64,000 nucleotides of DNA from Thermobifida fusca NBRC 14071 = JCM 3263 (GTDB lineage: Bacteria > Actinomycetota > Actinomycetes > Streptosporangiales > Streptosporangiaceae). The notes beneath the pieces were generated by a model. That model was not told where the DNA came from. It did no database searches and saw nothing but the letters and a program-made list of their open reading frames with translations. Where the stretch lies: assembly GCF_001592045.1 (NCBI RefSeq), contig NZ_BCWB01000034.1, positions 49,353-113,352 of the forward strand. The letters run 5' to 3'. A program made the translations under genes and the position numbers. Below are positions 39,349 to 49,120 of this stretch, one piece after another (within the stretch, counting starts at the first letter, position 1; each line of letters starts with the position of its first letter).

Positions 39349-41844
39349 TCAGCCTTGGAAGAGTGAAGCCACCACGGTCCCGGTGTCAACCTGGCCGGTG
39401 CCCACTGCGGCGATGGGGCGGGGCAGTGCCTCCCCGGAACCGTCCCGCCGCTCCACCGGGTCGGGGAGCCGCACGGGACCGCCGTCTTCACGGAACGCCC
39501 GGGCCGGGGAACGCCCCACCCAGCCGAACAGCAGTATGTCTTCCCCCTTGAGGAAGCGTTGGCACCGCACCCCCCCAGTGGCGCGCCCTTTAGCGGGAAA
39601 CGCGGTGAAGGGGGTCACTTTCGCGGTTCCCGGCTGGGAGTCCGGGCCGGTGCTGCTCCCCGCGACGGTGACGACCACCGCGTCCTCGGGCGACAGCACC
39701 GCGCCGAACCACACCGCGTGCGCTCCTTCCGCGAGCCGGATGCCGGTCACCCCGCCCGCGCCCCGCCCTTGCGGGCGGACGGTTGTGGCCGAGAAGCGGA
39801 GCAGTTGGGCGTTGGAGGTGATGAACACCAGGTCTTCTTCCCCCGTGACCAGGGGGGTGGCCCCCACCAGCCGGTCGCCGGGACGCAGCGCGATGATCTC
39901 GAAGTCGTCCTTCTGCTGCGGATAGTCGCCGCCGACCCGTTTGACGATGCCGCTTCGGGTACCGACGACCAGGCCGGGTCCGTCACTGTCGAGGGAGGTC
40001 AAGGCGATCACCCGCTCGTCGGCGTCGAGTTCCACGAACTCGGTGACAGGAACCCCGGACGAGATCGCTGGATTCTCGTCGGCCTTGTCTGGGAGTTCGG
40101 GGAGCTCCAGCACGGGAACGCGGATCACCCGGCCCAGGTCGGTGACGAGCCCGACTTCGCCGCGCACCGTGGCCCGCACATTGGACGCCATGGCGTCGTT
40201 GCGGGTCCGCGGCCCCTCGAACATCGGCGGCAACTGCTGCCCCGACGTGCGTCCGATCAGGCCGCTGGTGCTCAGCAGCACGTGGCACGGGTCGTCGCCG
40301 ACCTCCAGCGGCATCGCCGAGGTGCGGACTTCTCCCGTGCTTTCCCGCAGCACGGTGCGGCGCGGTGTAGCGAACTCCTTGGCCACTGCCGCCAGCTCCT
40401 TGGAGACGAGCCGGCGGAGCTTCTTGTCGGACTCCAGGATCGCGGTCAGCTCCGCGATCTCAGCAGTGAGCGTGTCGCGCTCCTGCTCCAGTTCCTGCTT
40501 GTCGTACCGGGTGAGCCGCCGCAGCGGCGTGTCGAGAATGTAGCGGGCCTGCGTGTCGGACAGGTCGAAGGTGTCCATGAGGCGCTGCCGGGCCTGGGTG
40601 GAGTCGTCGGAGTCGCGGATGACCGCGATGACCTGGTCGATGTCGGCCAGAGCCACCAGCAGGCCGGTCACCAGGTGGAGGCGCTCTTCGCGTTTGGCGC
40701 GCCGGTGCTCGCACCGGCGGCGCACCACCTCGAGCCGGTGGTCGACGTAGACCTGCAGCAGGTCACGCAGTCCGAGCGTCCGTGGCTCGCCGTCCACCAG
40801 GGCCACATTGTTGATGCCGAAGGTTTCCTCCATCGGCGTGAGCCGGTAGAGCTCTTCGAGGACAGCCTCCGGGTTGAAGCCGTTCTTCAGCTCGATGACG
40901 AGACGCAGGCCCTGGTTGCGGTCGGTGAGGTCTTTCAGGTCCGAGATGCCCTGCAGTTTCTTGGCCTGCACCAGCTCCTTAATGCGGCTGATGACCTTCT
41001 CCGGGCCGACGTTGTAGGGCAGCTCGGTGACAACCAGGCCGGTGCGGCGCGGGGTCAGCTTCTCGATGGAGACGGTGGCGCGGATCCGGAAGGTGCCGCG
41101 GCCTTTCGTGTAGGCGTCCCGGATCCCGTCCAACCCGGTGATGGTCCCCCCGGTGGGCAGGTCAGGGCCGGGGATGAACTCCATGAGTTCTTCGAGGGTG
41201 GCGTCAGGGTGGGCGAGGAGGTGCCGGGCCGCCGCGATCACTTCGCCGAGGTTGTGCGGGGCCATGTTGGTCGCCATGCCCACCGCGATCCCGGAAGCGC
41301 CGTTGACCAGCAGGTTCGGGAACGCTGCGGGGAGGACTTCCGGTTCGGTCTCCTGACCGTCGTAGTTGGGGCGGAAGTCCACCACGTTCTCGTCGATGGA
41401 CTCCACCATCAGCATGGCGGCGCGGGTCAGGCGGGCTTCGGTGTACCGCATCGCCGCGGGTGCGTCGTCGCCGCCGAGGGAACCGAAGTTCCCGTGTCCG
41501 TCGACCAGCGGGACCCGCATAGCGAAGGGCTGGCTGAGCCGCACCAGCGCGTCGTAGATGGCGCTGTCGCCGTGGGGGTGCAGCTTACCCATGACTTCGC
41601 CGACGACACGCGCGCATTTGACGTGTCCGCGGTCGGGGCGCAGTCCCATTTCGCTCATCTGGTAGAGGATGCGCCGCTGGACCGGTTTGAGGCCGTCGCG
41701 GGCGTCGGGAAGTGCGCGCTGGTAGATGACCGAGTAGGCGTACTCGAGGAAACTGCCGCGCATTTCCTCGGAGACGTCGACGTCGATGATCTTCTCGGTG
41801 AGTTCTTCGGGAGGCGGGGACGTTGTACGGGCCATGTTGGCCAT
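39349..41844 (-). CDS. parC: Type IIA DNA topoisomerase subunit A (ParC, second GyrA-like protein)
   Basis: 831 residues if started at ATG 41844; ATG 41835 is three codons in and neither has a clear ribosome site. Catalytic Tyr134 is in [11 protein letters not shown]. The quinolone-region segment is [12 protein letters not shown], with Ser94 and Asp98 at the positions of E. coli GyrA Ser83 and Asp87. The C-terminal beta-pinwheel carries [12 protein letters not shown] instead of the QRRGGKG GyrA-box, which fits a decatenating ParC-like enzyme rather than a wrapping gyrase. Partner of the ParE protein encoded about 1 kb away on the opposite strand. Confidence 0.92.
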   Translation of the reverse strand: MANMARTTSPPPEELTEKIIDVDVSEEMRGSFLEYAYSVIYQRALPDARDGLKPVQRRILYQMSEMGLRPDRGHVKCARVVGEVMGKLHPHGDSAIYDALVRLSQPFAMRVPLVDGHGNFGSLGGDDAPAAMRYTEARLTRAAMLMVESIDENVVDFRPNYDGQETEPEVLPAAFPNLLVNGASGIAVGMATNMAPHNLGEVIAAARHLLAHPDATLEELMEFIPGPDLPTGGTITGLDGIRDAYTKGRGTFRIRATVSIEKLTPRRTGLVVTELPYNVGPEKVISRIKELVQAKKLQGISDLKDLTDRNQGLRLVIELKNGFNPEAVLEELYRLTPMEETFGINNVALVDGEPRTLGLRDLLQVYVDHRLEVVRRRCEHRRAKREERLHLVTGLLVALADIDQVIAVIRDSDDSTQARQRLMDTFDLSDTQARYILDTPLRRLTRYDKQELEQERDTLTAEIAELTAILESDKKLRRLVSKELAAVAKEFATPRRTVLRESTGEVRTSAMPLEVGDDPCHVLLSTSGLIGRTSGQQLPPMFEGPRTRNDAMASNVRATVRGEVGLVTDLGRVIRVPVLELPELPDKADENPAISSGVPVTEFVELDADERVIALTSLDSDGPGLVVGTRSGIVKRVGGDYPQQKDDFEIIALRPGDRLVGATPLVTGEEDLVFITSNAQLLRFSATTVRPQGRGAGGVTGIRLAEGAHAVWFGAVLSPEDAVVVTVAGSSTGPDSQPGTAKVTPFTAFPAKGRATGGVRCQRFLKGEDILLFGWVGRSPARAFREDGGPVRLPDPVERRDGSGEALPRPIAAVGTGQVDTGTVVASLFQG

Positions 41845-42139
41845 TGTGACCGGTGTATACGACCGCTTCGAACGGGAGAGCAGTTCTTTTGCCCCTGGTA
41901 CGGCCTGGGGCCGGCAGCCTGGCACCCTCCCCTGGCGCAGGAGTACCCTGGAGGGCAGGCCGTCAGCAGGGGAGTGCGGGCAGGCAACAGCCGGGAAGCG
42001 CGCCGGTCTGCCTGGCGGGCGCCTGCGTCCCGGAGAGGGTTGCGCGGGAAGACCCGCGGTGGGGGAGTGGCCGGGCTCACCGTCGGCGGTGGCGAACCCG
42101 ACCACTACCGGGAGTACTCGGGAGGAGCCGGCTGCTGCG

Positions 42140-44416
42140 TCACCCGGTCGCCAACTGCCCCGGCGGGACGGTGAGCGTCGTGCCGTCGGAGAAGGTCACG
42201 GTGAGCGGCTGGCCGGTGGGGTTGAACGCCACGTAGGTCCGCCTGTCTCCGTCGCGGAATACGGCGTAGTGGGGCGTGTCAGCGGTCACTGACGTGTCGA
42301 CCGTGCCGAACTCGGCGAGCGTGGAGAGCCACTGGTACGTGTGGGCCTTGGAGGAACCCGATTCCGGTTCGTAGGACTGCCACTGCGCTTCGAACGCGGC
42401 CAGCGCCGCATCCGGATCGGACAGCGCCTGGTGGGCCCAGTGGATGTCGCGCCACACTTGCGGCTGACGGCCGAGCCGTGTGACCAGGGACTGGTGCATG
42501 GCTGCCGCGTGCTCAGGGTCGTGGCCCAGGTAGAGCGAGCCCGCGGTGATCGGCAGGTAGTTGATCCCGTAGAGCTCTTCGGGGGTGCCGTCCCACCAGA
42601 TGCGGTGGTCACCGCCGTCGCTCCACACCATGCCGACGACGTCGTGGGAGTAGCCGGCGGGGAAAGCGTCCCCATCTGCATTCTGCCAGTACCGGCGCAT
42701 CGCCGAGGCCTGCGTGGTGTGCAGGTACACGCCCAGGTCGCGCAGCTCCTCGTCGCCGATGAGGGAGCCTAGCAGGGCAGCGCTGGCCGCAAAGTGCATG
42801 GCTTCGGACGAGGACTCCTGGTTGTTGCCGGAGGCGAACCCGGCGTGCCCGGAAGCCCAGCCGTGCCCCGCATAGGGGGAGAAGGACCGCAGCCAGGGGA
42901 AGCGTTCGTCGTCGCGGTCGGGGTTGTTGGCGTCCCGCAGCACCGTTGTCACCATCGGCCCCCACCGTTCCTCGCTGATCCAGGACCGGTCGTAGCGGGC
43001 GATGGTGGCTGCGGCGGTGATGAAGTAGCCGTAGTGGAAGTCGTGGTCGTTGAGCTCGGTGTTGCTGCCGAAGCTCGCGGGGAAGCCGATCAGCGTGTCC
43101 CACTGGTCGTCGTAGTAGAACTGGGCGTTGTCCCCCGGGCCGTCCGCGGTCAGCCAGTCCTCCATCTTGTTTTTCAGGAGGTCGAGCAGGGCGTCGCGTC
43201 CCGCGGTGTAGCCGATGGAGTCGGCGATCGGGACGAGCTGGGCGAGCCGTCCCAGGGCCTTGCCGGTCCAGTAGGTGTCGCTGGCGCCCTTCCACGGGTC
43301 GGAGGCGTGGAGTTCCGCGTCGATGAGGGCGCGGAGCCGCTGGTGGTCCGCAGAGTCCACTGTGGGCAGGCTGGGCAGGATGCCGTGCGTGGTCAGCTCG
43401 GTCGTGAAACGGTCCCCTTCCACGACCCGCATCGGCCCGCGCGGGGAGGCGTAGCTGAGGTCGGTCAGCGCGGTGGTGGTCTCCTTCCACTGGTGCGGGT
43501 ACAGCGCGAGGAGGGTGCCTTGGGCGGTGCCTTCCCGCGCCTCGGTGGTGACGCGGTAGGTGCTCGTCAGTGTGGCGGATGCGGGGTCGTAGTCGTAGGT
43601 CAGCGTGGTCGAGGTGACGAAGGAGTAGGCGTAGGGGGCGTACCTGTCGAAGTCGTCCGGGCTGGGCAGGAGCGCGACCGAGGCGTATCCGGAGCCACCG
43701 ACGTCGGCGGTGAAGACTGTGTCCGACTCCGACCAGGTCGTCCCGCTGGGGGCGAACAGGGCGTAGTGGTGCCCGTTGACGGTGACGCCGACCGCGTTCC
43801 CAGACCGCCGCCACACGGTGGGCGGCGCAGTGAACTCCACGCGGATCGGCCCGCCGGAAACGTTCGCGTAGACGAAGGGGAGGCCCTGGCCGATGGTGGT
43901 GCGTAGTTGCCGCGTTCCGTCGGACAGGTCAGCGGTGACAGTCCAGTCGCTGTAGCCGGCGACCTTGGCCGCGGGGGCGTTGAGGCCGTGGATGCCGAGA
44001 ACGAAGTCGGGGGAGTGGGTGTACTGGTATTTCAGTCCGTCCGCGACGAGCTCCGGGGTGTCGGGGTAGCCGACTTCCAGGCCGTGGGCCTGGGCTTTGA
44101 AAGACAGCGGGTGGGCGTAGAGGTTCTCGCCGTACGGGTTGCCGGGGTAGCGCTGGAAGATCAGCGAGGACCACCAGTCGTTGGTGACGACCGGCTGGGT
44201 GAAGTCTGCGGTGACTTTCGGGGCCACCGGGGCGCCCGTATGGTCGCTGGGCCCGGAGGCCCCGGGAGGGAGCACGGTGGTGTAGCTGCCGGAGCCTAGT
44301 CGGACCTGTGCCGCGGCCGGTGCCGAGGTGAAGGTGAGGAGTGCGCCGCAGAGCAGGGCGGCTGTTGCCGCCGAGGTGGTCGCCCGCCGCCATCGCCTGC
44401 GTGAGGCATGGGACAT
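42140..44416 (-). CDS. lam81A: Secreted endo-beta-1,3-glucanase, GH81 (Lam81A)
   Basis: 758 residues from ATG 44416 with AAAGG upstream. The signal peptide (about 1-35: Arg-rich start, hydrophobic core, APAAA) exports it. The GH81 domain fills the rest: N-terminal beta-sandwich (TNDWWSSLIFQRYPGNPYGENLYAHPL), then the alpha/alpha barrel with NDHDFHYGYF (Asp457) and GNNQESSSEAMHF (Glu534, Glu538). Subtracting 35 gives Asp422 and Glu499, the catalytic positions I recall for T. fusca Lam81A, so the identification is strong. It hydrolyses laminarin/callose-type beta-1,3-glucans outside the cell. No carbohydrate-binding module follows the domain. An inverted repeat flanks its presumed promoter. Confidence 0.95.
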   Translation of the reverse strand: MSHASRRRWRRATTSAATAALLCGALLTFTSAPAAAQVRLGSGSYTTVLPPGASGPSDHTGAPVAPKVTADFTQPVVTNDWWSSLIFQRYPGNPYGENLYAHPLSFKAQAHGLEVGYPDTPELVADGLKYQYTHSPDFVLGIHGLNAPAAKVAGYSDWTVTADLSDGTRQLRTTIGQGLPFVYANVSGGPIRVEFTAPPTVWRRSGNAVGVTVNGHHYALFAPSGTTWSESDTVFTADVGGSGYASVALLPSPDDFDRYAPYAYSFVTSTTLTYDYDPASATLTSTYRVTTEAREGTAQGTLLALYPHQWKETTTALTDLSYASPRGPMRVVEGDRFTTELTTHGILPSLPTVDSADHQRLRALIDAELHASDPWKGASDTYWTGKALGRLAQLVPIADSIGYTAGRDALLDLLKNKMEDWLTADGPGDNAQFYYDDQWDTLIGFPASFGSNTELNDHDFHYGYFITAAATIARYDRSWISEERWGPMVTTVLRDANNPDRDDERFPWLRSFSPYAGHGWASGHAGFASGNNQESSSEAMHFAASAALLGSLIGDEELRDLGVYLHTTQASAMRRYWQNADGDAFPAGYSHDVVGMVWSDGGDHRIWWDGTPEELYGINYLPITAGSLYLGHDPEHAAAMHQSLVTRLGRQPQVWRDIHWAHQALSDPDAALAAFEAQWQSYEPESGSSKAHTYQWLSTLAEFGTVDTSVTADTPHYAVFRDGDRRTYVAFNPTGQPLTVTFSDGTTLTVPPGQLATG

Positions 44417-44978
44417 GACGCAGCCTTTCTGATCAGGGGGAGAACAACACACGCAACTGTGAGCAAAACATCACAGAGAGTGTTCTTGTGTATAAGACAA
44501 GCGAATGTCACTCTCTGTCAACATTTGATGACGCGTGTGTTATGTGTCTGTTATCCGGGATCGTGTCGGACCACCGTGCTGCCCACAGCCGACTGCCAGC
44601 CCCGCTCCCGGCTCGCACGCCCCTAGCTTTGCCCTGCCGTCGCAGCCGACACCGAAAAACCGTCGGCCAGGATCCAGGGACTCTACGGGCAGCTCCGCGA
44701 CAACCCGCACTCAGCACGCCCGGCAGCGCGTCCGCCCCACCTCACGCGACTTGCACGCACCCACCGTGCAGGAGCGGCACACTCCTCTTCCGCGGCACAG
44801 CCTGCCACCACGAAAAAGACGACGACCGGCACCCTCCCGCCGCCCGTGCGGCAGCGAAGCGCTCATCCCGGGCAGCACCCACAGCGCTCGCGAACACCCC
44901 GCGGCACACCGTATGCGGACCGCGCCCCACCGCGGCCGCGCTCCAACCCCGCCCGCGCTACCGGGCGGCCCTGCACGC
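44417..44978. other. Intergenic region between GH81 and the PfkB kinase
   Basis: About 560 bases. It contains the GH81 promoter and inverted repeat at its left end. I see no gene, RNA or clear terminator in the rest, about 44530-44978. Confidence 0.45.
44473..44521 (-). promoter_or_regulatory. Promoter of the GH81 gene flanked by a 10-base inverted repeat
   Basis: On the minus strand, TTGACA (44521-44516) is a consensus -35; with an 18-base spacer the -10 would be TCTTAT (44497-44492). The arms ACAGAGAGTG (44473-44482) and CACTCTCTGT (44509-44518) are perfect complements, centres 36 bases apart, one overlapping the -35 and the other near the start of transcription. This looks like a two-site repressor operator. 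The T. fusca CelR palindrome TGGGAGCGCTCCCA is absent here. Confidence 0.6.
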
Positions 44979-45875
44979 TCAGTCGAGCTCCGGACGGGCC
45001 CCCGGCTGGAGCAGGGCACGAGCCGCCAACCGCTGCGCGCTGATCAACGCCTCCTTGGGGTGCTTGCCCGCCAGCCACGCCGGCAGGAAACCGGCAATGA
45101 ACGCATCGCCAGCACCGATCGCTCCCGGCACAGGCTCCACCGGCTCGGCGGGCACGTGCAGCGTGCCTTCCCGAGCCTTCGACGCCCACAGTGCGCCGTC
45201 AGCCCCCAGTTTGATCACGATGTTGGGGTACCAGGCGGTCAGCACTTTCGCCGCCGCGTCGGGATCGTCCCGCCCGGTCAGCACCGCCGCCTGCTCCTGG
45301 TTGGCGAACAGCAGCCGGACCCCGTTCGTCCACTCCAGGAACGCTTCGGCCCCGACCCGTTCCAACGGGGCGTGCGAACCGCAGTCCACGGAGATGGACA
45401 TCCCGCTCTCCTGCGCCAGCCGCAACGCCACCCGGCCCGCGCGGCGCGACCCCTCGTTGAGTAGCGTGTACCCCGACAGGTGCAAGTGCCCGTCCGGGCC
45501 GAACAGGTCCCGGGGCAGGTCTTCTGGCTGCAATGCGGCGTTGGCGCCCGGATCGCTGAGCATCGTGCGGTCGCCCCGGTGCGTGATCATCACCACGCAG
45601 GTACCGGTAGGCCGCTCCGGGTCCATGACCATGCGCGCGTCGATGCCATACCCCATGAGCTCCATCTCACGGGTCCGCCCCGTGATGTCGGAGCCGCGGC
45701 GGCCGATCAGCGCAGTGTCGGTGCCCTCGACCGCCAGCCACGCGGCCACGTTCGCCCCGGAGCCGCCCCCGAAGGTGGCCACTGACGCGGGGGTGTCACT
45801 GCCGCGGGCAAGCGGGTAGAAGGCCCGAGCGATGGAATCGGTCATGAGGTCGCCGACTACGACTACTCGCGTCAT
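44979..45875 (-). CDS. PfkB family carbohydrate kinase (ribokinase-like)
   Basis: 298 residues from ATG 45875 with AAGGATAAG upstream. The N-terminal PfkB signature is FGGGSGANVAAWLA, and the C-terminal signature GAIGAGDAFIAGF holds the catalytic base Asp257. The typical DTTGAGD has become PGAIGAGD, which keeps the anion hole and base. Family members phosphorylate sugars (ribose, fructose, 2-keto-3-deoxygluconate, adenosine); the substrate is not evident. It diverges from the GNAT-synthetase gene. Confidence 0.88.
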   Translation of the reverse strand: MTRVVVVGDLMTDSIARAFYPLARGSDTPASVATFGGGSGANVAAWLAVEGTDTALIGRRGSDITGRTREMELMGYGIDARMVMDPERPTGTCVVMITHRGDRTMLSDPGANAALQPEDLPRDLFGPDGHLHLSGYTLLNEGSRRAGRVALRLAQESGMSISVDCGSHAPLERVGAEAFLEWTNGVRLLFANQEQAAVLTGRDDPDAAAKVLTAWYPNIVIKLGADGALWASKAREGTLHVPAEPVEPVPGAIGAGDAFIAGFLPAWLAGKHPKEALISAQRLAARALLQPGARPELD

Positions 45876-46056
45876 GAGTCTTATCCTTACCGACCGGGTG
45901 GCGCACGTGCTTTTCCTACGCGCTTTGAGACGTTAACAGGTTCAGGACACGGCCCGGGTAACGAATCCGCAGGACTTCCCCCGAAGCAGCCGCTGATCCG
46001 CGCCCAGAAAACCCGCCTTCCCGGCGATAATCCCCCAAACTGGGGAGGAAGTCGTC

Positions 46057-46070
46057 TACTCTCACAATCG
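46057..46070 (+). promoter_or_regulatory. Possible -10 element of a leaderless transcript
   Basis: TACTCT at 46057-46062 is eight bases before the GTG at 46070, and no ribosome site exists, so the message may start at the codon. No clear -35. Confidence 0.3.
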
Positions 46071-48793
46071 TGCAGTCATACCCCAAGCACTGGGAAGCGG
46101 ATGTGGTGCTGACCGACGGCGGCACCGCGCACATCAGGCCGATCACTCCTGACGATGCCACCCTCCTCCAGGAGTTCCACTCTCGGCTCTCCCCTGAGAC
46201 GATCTACTACCGGTTCTTCGCTCCCTACCCGAAGCTCTCCTCCCGCGACGTCGAGAGGTTCACCAAGGTCGACTACGAAGACCGGGTAGCCCTGATTGCC
46301 ACGATCAGCGACGCCATGGTCGCGGTGGTCCGCTACGACAAGGTGGGCCAGGACGAGGCCGAGGTCGCCTTCGTCGTCGAAGACGCCCACCAGGGCCGCG
46401 GGCTCGCCTCCGTCATGCTGGAGCACATTGCTGCCGCCGCCCGGGAACGCGGCATCCGCCGCTTCATCGCCGACGTCCTGCCGGAGAACCGGCGGATGAT
46501 CAACGTGTTCCGGGAAGCCGGCTACACCGCGCAGCAGACCTTCGACGAAGGCGTCATCCGCCTCACCCTCGACCTCGAACCCACCGAGGTCTCCTTGGAA
46601 GTCATGCGCGCCCGCGAACAGCGCGCCGAGTCGCGTTCCATCGCCCGCCTGCTGTTCCCCAAGTCCGTCGCGGTGATCGGTGCCAGCCGCACCGCGCACA
46701 CCATCGGCCAGACCGCGCTGCGCAACCTCCTCAACGGGGACTTCCGGGGACCGGTCTTCCCCGTGCACCCCGAAGCCACAGCGGTTGCGGGGGTCAAGGC
46801 ATACCCCAGTGTCCTCGACATCCCCGACCCGGTCGACCTCGCCATTGTCGCGGTCCGCGCCGACATGGTCGCGGACGTGGTCGACCAGTGCGCCCGCAAA
46901 GGCGTCCACGGACTTGTCGTGGTCAGCTCCGGGTTCGGCGAGACCGGGCCCGAAGGCAAGAAACGGCAGGACGAACTGGTCCGGGCCGCCCGCGCCGCCG
47001 GTATGCGTGTCGTGGGCCCCAACTGCCTGGGGGTAGCCAATACCGACCCGAAGGTCTCCCTCAACGCTACGCTCTCCCCCAACCTGCCCCCACGGGGCCG
47101 GATCGGCTTCTTCTCCCAGTCCGGTGCCCTGGGCCGGGCCATCCTGGAACGGGTCGCCCAGCGGGGCCTGGGCTTGTCCACCTTCGTGTCCGCGGGCAAC
47201 CGCGCGGACGTCTCCGGCAACGACCTGCTGCAGTACTGGGAAGAAGACCCGGCCACCGAAGTCGTCCTGCAGTACCTGGAGTCCTTGGGTAACCCCCGCA
47301 AGTTCACCCGCCTGGCGCGCCGCCTGGCCCGCCGGAAGCCCGTAGTCGTCGTCCGCAGCGGCGGCTCCGTCCGCGGCGTGCCGCGAGGACACGCCGCAGG
47401 CACCCTCTCCCTGCCCGACTACGCGGTGACCTCCCTATTCGAACAGTCCGGCGTGGTCCGGGTCGAGGACATCACCCAGATGTTCGACGTCGCGCAACTG
47501 TTCGCCTACCAGCCGCTGCCGAAAGGCCCCCGGGTCGGCATCATCGGCAACTCCGCGGCCTTGGAGCTGCTGGTCAAGGACGCCTGTGTCCGTGCCGGAC
47601 TGCACCCCCTCGAACCCGTAGACCTCGGCCCCAACGCCACCGAGCGCGACTTCGCGGAAGCGCTGGACGCGGCCCTCGCCGACGACGGAGTGCACTCCCT
47701 GGTCGTGGTCTTCATCCCGGCCCTGGCCCCCATCTCCAGCGGCGTGGCCGAAGTCATGCGAGAGCGCTCGGCGCGGGCCACGAAACCCATCGTCACCGCC
47801 TACCTGGGCCATCAGGGTGTTCCGGAAGAGCTCCGCCTGGTCGGGGAAGGCGGGGAGACCCTCCGCGGCTCTGTGCCCTCCTACCCGGCCCCGGAAGACG
47901 CGGTCCGCGCCCTGGCACACGCCACCCGCTACGCCCTGTGGCGGCAGCGCTCCCACGGACGCCACCCCGAGCTCGCCGACATCGACACGGCCCGGGCCCG
48001 TGCCGTGATCACCCGTTCCCTCGCCGAAGCGAAAAAAGCCGGCACCGCCGACCACTCGGTCTGGTTCACGAGCGAACCCGTGCTCAGCGACGAAGGAGCG
48101 CTCCCCCCGGAGACCGCCCGGGAACTGCTCGGCTGCTATGGCATCCCTGTCGAGCCGTACATTCCGGTGCACTCCGCAGACGAGGCAGCCGCCGCAGCGG
48201 AACAGCTCGGCTATCCGGTCGTAGTCAAAGCCAACTCCCCGGACCTGCGGCTCCGCGCCGGCGGACGCGGTATCCGCCTGGAGCTGCTCTCCGCCGAGGA
48301 CGTGCGCACTTCCTTCACGTCGCTCCACGAACGGCTCGGCGACGAGGCGATGCTCGTCGTGCAGCGGATGGTCACCCCCGGCGTGCCCACGCTCATCCGC
48401 GCGGGAGAAAACCCCTCCTTCGGCCCGGTGATCGCTTTCGGGCTCGCCGATGTCACCGCCGAACTCCTCGACGACCGCGCCTACCGGCTCGCGCCGCTCA
48501 CCGACGCCGAGGCCGCCGACCTGGTCCGCGCGGTCCGCTCCTCCCCGCTGCTGTTCGGCCTGCCCGCGGGCACCTCGTCACTCGCCGACCAGCCCGACGT
48601 GGAAGCCTTGGAAGAGGTGCTGGTCCGCGTCTCCCGCATGGTTGATGCGCTCCCCGACGTCGCCTACGTCGAACTCGACCCGGTCATCGTCAACTCCACC
48701 GGAGCCCACGTCATGGGGGCGCGAGTGTGGCTGCGGGAAGCCCCCGAGGTGCGGCCCGACTCTGGACCGCGGCGCCTGCGCGTGCCGTTTTAA
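46070..48793 (+). CDS. Fusion of a GNAT acetyltransferase with an NDP-forming acyl-CoA synthetase-like domain (Pat-type)
   Basis: 907 residues. An N-terminal GNAT domain (about 15-170; VVEDAHQGRGLASVMLEHIAAAARERGIRRF is the acetyl-CoA loop) is followed by the synthetase parts in order: CoA-binding Rossmann (about 190-320; SVAVIGASRTAHTIG), two ligase domains (about 330-640; GFFSQSGALGRAIL) and an ATP-grasp domain (about 680-890; GYPVVVKANSPDLRLRAGGRGIRLEL). The region of the catalytic His reads GHAAGTLSLPD rather than ASHTGALAG, so synthetase activity may be lost. Related fusions acetylate lysines of acyl-CoA synthetases and other enzymes, with the second part as a regulatory sensor. The reverse domain order also occurs in nature. 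Confidence 0.88.
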   Translation: MQSYPKHWEADVVLTDGGTAHIRPITPDDATLLQEFHSRLSPETIYYRFFAPYPKLSSRDVERFTKVDYEDRVALIATISDAMVAVVRYDKVGQDEAEVAFVVEDAHQGRGLASVMLEHIAAAARERGIRRFIADVLPENRRMINVFREAGYTAQQTFDEGVIRLTLDLEPTEVSLEVMRAREQRAESRSIARLLFPKSVAVIGASRTAHTIGQTALRNLLNGDFRGPVFPVHPEATAVAGVKAYPSVLDIPDPVDLAIVAVRADMVADVVDQCARKGVHGLVVVSSGFGETGPEGKKRQDELVRAARAAGMRVVGPNCLGVANTDPKVSLNATLSPNLPPRGRIGFFSQSGALGRAILERVAQRGLGLSTFVSAGNRADVSGNDLLQYWEEDPATEVVLQYLESLGNPRKFTRLARRLARRKPVVVVRSGGSVRGVPRGHAAGTLSLPDYAVTSLFEQSGVVRVEDITQMFDVAQLFAYQPLPKGPRVGIIGNSAALELLVKDACVRAGLHPLEPVDLGPNATERDFAEALDAALADDGVHSLVVVFIPALAPISSGVAEVMRERSARATKPIVTAYLGHQGVPEELRLVGEGGETLRGSVPSYPAPEDAVRALAHATRYALWRQRSHGRHPELADIDTARARAVITRSLAEAKKAGTADHSVWFTSEPVLSDEGALPPETARELLGCYGIPVEPYIPVHSADEAAAAAEQLGYPVVVKANSPDLRLRAGGRGIRLELLSAEDVRTSFTSLHERLGDEAMLVVQRMVTPGVPTLIRAGENPSFGPVIAFGLADVTAELLDDRAYRLAPLTDAEAADLVRAVRSSPLLFGLPAGTSSLADQPDVEALEEVLVRVSRMVDALPDVAYVELDPVIVNSTGAHVMGARVWLREAPEVRPDSGPRRLRVPF

Positions 48794-49120
48794 CCCGGGA
48801 CGCGTCCCGCTCCAGTGGCTGGGGCCGCCGATCAGGCTCAGGCGTCGGCGGGGGACGCTCCGGAGGAATCGGCCCTGGCGCTGGCGGTTCCGGGACCGGC
48901 ATGGGCGGCTCCGGAGGGACCGGGGCAGGCGGAGGAGGCTCCGGCTCCGGCGGCACCGGTACTGGGCGTCGAGGCGTCGGGCGCGGCCGGTCAGGCACAG
49001 CAAGAACCACACCGTCCATACCGGGCCACTGCCCCGCGCGCTCCCTGGTACACACCTGCGACATCAGCCACGACAGAGGCCGAGGTGCATGTGGTCAGTT
49101 CGAGAGGGCAGGATGGACAC
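48794..49120. other. Low-complexity G/C-rich spacer
   Basis: Between the Pat-type gene and the DUF5998 gene. At about 48860-48990 it consists of degenerate repeats of GGCGGNTCCGG type. Read on the plus strand it gives Gly/Ser-rich sequence, on the minus strand (frame 49064 to 48711) Pro/Glu-rich sequence (PVPPEPEPPPPAPVPPEPP). Neither has a convincing ribosome site, so I do not call a gene, but a Pro-rich minus-strand product cannot be excluded. Confidence 0.45.

Noticed and set aside
44417..44560. CelR operator (TGGGAGCGCTCCCA) at the GH81 gene
   Set aside because: The palindrome is absent; a different inverted repeat is present.
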